Positions 34,666 to 36,662 of a stretch of DNA of 36,662 nucleotides are shown here, in pieces. This DNA is from JBIOHJ01 sp044448905 (GTDB taxonomy: Bacteria; Bacteroidota; Bacteroidia; AKYH767-A; OLB10): contig JBIOHJ010000014.1 of assembly GCA_044448905.1 (NCBI GenBank), positions 1 through 36,662 on the forward strand, read 5' to 3'. The position numbers and the translations under genes are program-made. The notes beneath the pieces were generated by a model. It had not been told where the DNA came from and made no database searches. It saw nothing but the letters and a program-made list of their open reading frames with translations. Position 1 is the first letter of the stretch. The number at the start of each line of letters is the position of its first letter.

Positions 34666-34698
34666 AAAAAAGCTGAAGTTTTTTTCTTCAGCTTTTTT
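34666..34698 (-). terminator. Intrinsic terminator of the collagen-like lipoprotein gene
   Basis: A perfect 13-bp stem AAAAAAGCTGAAG (34666-34678) with its complement (34686-34698) and a 7-base T loop, flanked by A/T-runs on both sides, 28 bases after the stop of the - strand lipoprotein gene. Confidence 0.85.
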
Positions 34699-34726
34699 TG
34701 CTTTTAAACCTGTCGGCTGAAAGTAG

Positions 34727-35251
34727 TTAGTCCTTTAAATTGAAAGTTTCTTTTACTTCTTCATAGTTGTTCCAGTTGACATTCGGGTTTGCAATTCGAG
34801 GTGCTTCTGCTACCGCAATGACTTTATATGTTCTTGTTCCCGGATTTACAGGTTGAGTTAAATCGCTATCCGTTTTCCATATTGTAACACCATTAAGATA
34901 ATGAACAAAAACGTATGTTGATGAATAACTTGATGAGGGATATGCTGTATATGGTAAAGCTTGCCAACCTCCAGAACCATTACTTGTATAAACCATCACC
35001 AATCCATTATCAACTATATCTTGAGTAATATCAAAATCTGCTATATCAACACCATACGATGGCGCAATATAATACCAGTTGCTCACAGTAAATGTTTGTG
35101 TATGAACATTTGCATTTCCATCTTGTCCGTTTGTTCCATTAGTGCCATTAACTCCCGCTGGACCCTGCGGGCCTGTTTCACCATCTTTTGCACATGAAAT
35201 TAATAATGAAATGCTGGCAAGCATCATGAAAATTTTTAATAACTTTTTCAT
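34727..35251 (-). CDS. Lipoprotein with collagen-like repeat
   Basis: A 174-residue lipoprotein: MKKLLKIFMMLASISLLISC is a signal peptide with lipobox ending at Cys20. Residues 24-47 are eight Gly-x-y triplets (GET GPQ GPA GVN GTN GTN GQD GNA), a short collagen-like stalk. The rest (QTFTVSNWYYIAPSYGVDIADFD onwards) is a Tyr/Ser-rich beta-domain of about 120 residues with no recognised family. Such proteins are commonly surface lipoproteins in Bacteroidota. A strong terminator follows its stop at 34666-34698. The upstream gap contains no clear promoter consensus. Confidence 0.85.
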   Translation of the reverse strand: MKKLLKIFMMLASISLLISCAKDGETGPQGPAGVNGTNGTNGQDGNANVHTQTFTVSNWYYIAPSYGVDIADFDITQDIVDNGLVMVYTSNGSGGWQALPYTAYPSSSYSSTYVFVHYLNGVTIWKTDSDLTQPVNPGTRTYKVIAVAEAPRIANPNVNWNNYEEVKETFNLKD

Positions 35252-35434
35252 ATTGTTTATAGATTTATTTTTCTCGCCTACTCTTTTACACGGTTTTCAG
35301 CATCCCCGTTTAATTTTATTTTAATCTGCTGCGAGTTAATATCAGAACCAAAAGCAGAATTATAATCAGCAAAAAAACTCTCCCTATTTCCACCCATTCA
35401 TACACCCTTCTTTTTTCAGGAACAAAAAACAACC

Positions 35435-35472
35435 GTAAAAAATCAGAGAAGCAAAGCCTCATGCTTCTCTGA
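35435..35472 (-). terminator. Intrinsic terminator downstream of the 199-residue gene
   Basis: An 11-bp stem (35443-35453 TCAGAGAAGCA with 35462-35472), 8-base loop, then a run of six A on +, that is T on -. It lies 30 bases after the stop at 35502 and matches termination of the - strand gene. Confidence 0.85.
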
Positions 35473-35501
35473 AATTTTGTAAACGGGCTGCGGGTTATCA
35501 A

Positions 35502-36101
35502 CTAAACGCTCACATTAACTACACTGCTGCGCTGCCCCACCTCGGTATCGCCCAATACATAAAGAGCGTAATACTCAGTTCCGTTTTCAACAGCGGCAGT
35601 ATCAATGTAAGGCGATTGGGTATCGCGCGCAAGAAATGCAAACGTTGCGGCACCGGGCGCTTTTTTATAAATATTTACCCCGTCAAAAAACGCTTTGAGG
35701 TTAAATTTAAACTCATGCCCGCTGGGCACTTTGGCATGTTTCAGTTCGGGTTGCGAGTTGGGCACATCTATGGTTTGCTCATCGCCAATAATGCCCAGCT
35801 CCTCGCCAATAGTAGTGTCGTAGGAAGCATGTTTTTTAATGCGCTGCGCAAATTCGCGTATGCTTTTTATGGCAGGGTTTTTTGCCGTGTTTTTAGTATT
35901 GGCTGCCGCCTGGTAAACCTGGGTTGCCGTGTTAAAAGTTTCGATGCTGCCTTTTACCGTATCGCAATTGCCCTGAACCGTTGTAATATCGCCTGCCGAT
36001 AAGCCAACGGTTGCGCCATGCGTTGCAATTTTTGTTTTCAATGTAGCCGACCACGGAATTTGATCCGCTTCGCGCTTGGGTACATAGTCTTCTTTTGCCA
36101 T
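35502..36101 (-). CDS. Conserved-looking cytosolic protein with helical N-terminus and beta C-terminus
   Basis: A 199-residue protein without signal peptide or membrane segment. The first ~110 residues look helical (WSATLKTKIATHGATVGLSAGDITTVQGNCD and further, with SIREFAQRIKKHASY), and the last ~80 are beta-rich and may form a fibronectin-like module (FKFNLKAFFDGVNIYKKA, NGTEYYALYVLG). The pattern is like a group of small bacterial proteins of unknown function that I recall, with the LGLSAGD and RIKKHASYDxxIGExLGI segments, but I cannot verify it. By eye the coding sequence is richer in G and C than the neighbours, which suggests a different origin. Its terminator is at 35435-35472. Confidence 0.72.
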   Translation of the reverse strand: MAKEDYVPKREADQIPWSATLKTKIATHGATVGLSAGDITTVQGNCDTVKGSIETFNTATQVYQAAANTKNTAKNPAIKSIREFAQRIKKHASYDTTIGEELGIIGDEQTIDVPNSQPELKHAKVPSGHEFKFNLKAFFDGVNIYKKAPGAATFAFLARDTQSPYIDTAAVENGTEYYALYVLGDTEVGQRSSVVNVSV

Positions 36102-36138
36102 GTTTTTAATGATTTAAATTTAAATTATTGAATATTAG

Positions 36139-36360
36139 ATGTTTATACGAATTATTGAAGCCAATATTGCCAAAAACGGCACCGATTTCATTAAAAACGG
36201 AGCCACTATTGCCGATAGTGGGACCACTATTCGCGCCAGTGGAGCCGATATTACCGCCAGTGGCACCACTCCTGCTTCCGGTGGAACCGATTTTATAAAA
36301 AGCGGAACCACTGCCCGCAACATCGGAACCGCTTTCGGTAAAAAAGGAAACGAATTTTAA
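36139..36360 (+). CDS. Heptapeptide-repeat protein of 73 residues
   Basis: Starts with ATG at 36139 (MFIRIIEANIAKN) and ends at TAA 36358-36360. Residues 7-69 are nine consecutive 7-residue units, each encoded by exactly 21 bases; eight begin with Gly followed by Thr/Ala, Asp/Thr and often Phe/Ile (GTDFIKN, GATIADS, GTTIRAS, GADITAS, GTTPASG, GTDFIKS, GTTARNI, GTAFGKK). Third-position changes in the Gly codon are silent in this frame, while the same bases change residues in the antisense ORF, so I take + as the coding strand. No signal peptide or known family is recognised. It lies 37 bases from the divergent 199-residue gene and 38 bases from a poly-G run. Being an expressed protein is unproven. 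Confidence 0.5.
   Translation: MFIRIIEANIAKNGTDFIKNGATIADSGTTIRASGADITASGTTPASGGTDFIKSGTTARNIGTAFGKKGNEF
36157..36345. repeat. Exact 21-bp tandem repeat, nine units
   Basis: Nine diverged but strictly 21-base units; eight start GGnnCC, for example GGCACCGATTTC, GGAGCCACTATT, GGGACCACTATT, GGAACCGATTTT. No indel disturbs the period from 36157 to 36345, and a partial unit (GGAAACGAATTT) follows. Confidence 0.88.
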
Positions 36361-36572
36361 AGCCGCGAATCGCTTATATAAAAGGAGCGAAAAAAATTGG
36401 GGGGGGGGGGGTACATACCCATCGCCCATTTAGCGAAAAATAAGTTTATGAAATTTTGAGGCTTCATTATTTTATTAACACTGATTAATCGGGGCACAAT
36501 AGTATATACAATTTTTTTATTGTGCAAGCGAAAGTTTAAAAAATTAACGCGCATTTATCTCCATAAAAAAGT
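36361..36572. other. Gap without a supported gene
   Basis: Apart from the poly-G run at 36399-36411 no gene is supported here. Antisense frames enter this gap (one begins at 36554 on -, another at 36429 on -), but they are short, differ in frame on either side of the poly-C and have no recognisable features. Confidence 0.6.
36399..36411. repeat. Run of 13 G
   Basis: Thirteen uninterrupted G on +, preceded by A7TT. Mononucleotide runs of this length are slippage-prone and also error-prone in sequencing, so the exact length should be treated with caution. Confidence 0.85.
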
Positions 36573-36580
36573 TACATTTG
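36573..36580 (+). promoter_or_regulatory. Possible -7 element for a gene beyond the window
   Basis: TACATTTG matches TAnnTTTG. It is followed after about 18 bases by the (CTGTAAA)n array. No -33 TTG at the normal spacing. Confidence 0.35.
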
Positions 36581-36598
36581 CATCCCTTTTACAAAAAA

Positions 36599-36662
36599 CT
36601 GTAAACTGTAAACTGTAAACTGTAAACTGTAAACTGTAAACTGTAAACTGTAAACTGTAAAC
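36599..36662. repeat. (CTGTAAA)n heptanucleotide tandem repeat
   Basis: Nine perfect copies of CTGTAAA plus one base run to the last base of the window, so its full length is unknown. The unit differs by a single base from the CTGTGAA units in bshC. Confidence 0.95.

Noticed and set aside
35316..35501. 61-residue - strand ORF after the 199-residue gene
   Set aside because: It starts with TTG directly after that gene's stop and runs through its terminator hairpin; no conserved features.
36106..36429. - strand ORF through the 21-bp repeat (GSTGSRSGATG-like product)
   Set aside because: Base changes between units are less silent in this frame than in the + frame, and it relies on the poly-C run. 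Kept only as part of the slippage finding.

Overview
The window is an AT-rich chromosomal stretch from a member of the Bacteroidota. The evidence is two substrates of the type IX secretion system (one with a type A C-terminal sorting domain, one with a gliding-motility-associated type B domain), the type IX component PorQ, a bacillithiol-synthesis BshC homologue, DUF2911, DUF4920 and DUF4139 proteins, lipoproteins of the GCTD...DDGSC kind, and promoters of the Bacteroidota form TTG/TTTG-N19-21-TAnnTTTG instead of the E. coli form. Shine-Dalgarno sequences are not evident.

Layout. 1-2371 (+): the 3' end of a dipeptidyl-peptidase IV-type serine peptidase, an FkbM-type methyltransferase and a secreted DUF2911 protein, closed by a terminator that also overlaps the stop codon of the convergent symporter gene. 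2424-4231 (-): a sodium:solute symporter preceded by a 40-residue membrane ORF that overlaps its start by ATGA. 4580-7810 (+): a type IX cargo protein with its own promoter. 7807-14253 (-): a likely four-gene run of HMG-CoA-lyase-like enzyme, repeat-rich coiled-coil protein, DUF4139 protein and BshC. 14356-21303 (-): a small DUF4920 protein and a giant 2118-residue adhesin-like protein with eleven ~87-residue repeats, a textbook promoter and a terminator. 21487-26725 (-): a paired M16 peptidase (one active, one without the zinc site), a membrane protein, a nitronate monooxygenase-like flavoenzyme and a SanA/ElyC-like membrane protein. 26820-32646 (+): sugar-nucleotidyltransferase, glyA, porQ, cmk, ispH and a RelE-type toxin-antitoxin pair. 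32673-36101 (-): small secreted, lipoprotein and hypothetical genes of accessory character. 36139-36360 (+): a 73-residue protein made almost entirely of an exact 21-bp/7-residue repeat. The window ends with a 13-G run and a (CTGTAAA)n tandem repeat.

How the genes work together. PorQ belongs to the outer-membrane machinery that exports and anchors proteins with type A or B sorting domains, and two such cargo proteins lie in the same window. The two M16 proteins look like the two halves of one heterodimeric peptidase. Cmk, IspH, GlyA, the nucleotidyltransferase and BshC are housekeeping functions. No CRISPR array, rRNA, tRNA, insertion sequence or prophage was seen. I found no clear multi-gene novel system. 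The strongest unexplained items are the heptad-repeat ORF with its poly-G neighbour and the GC-richer gene beside it (35502-36411), the tiny ORF coupled to the symporter, and two related palindromes placed just upstream of two adjacent genes at about 33.9 and 34.6 kb.
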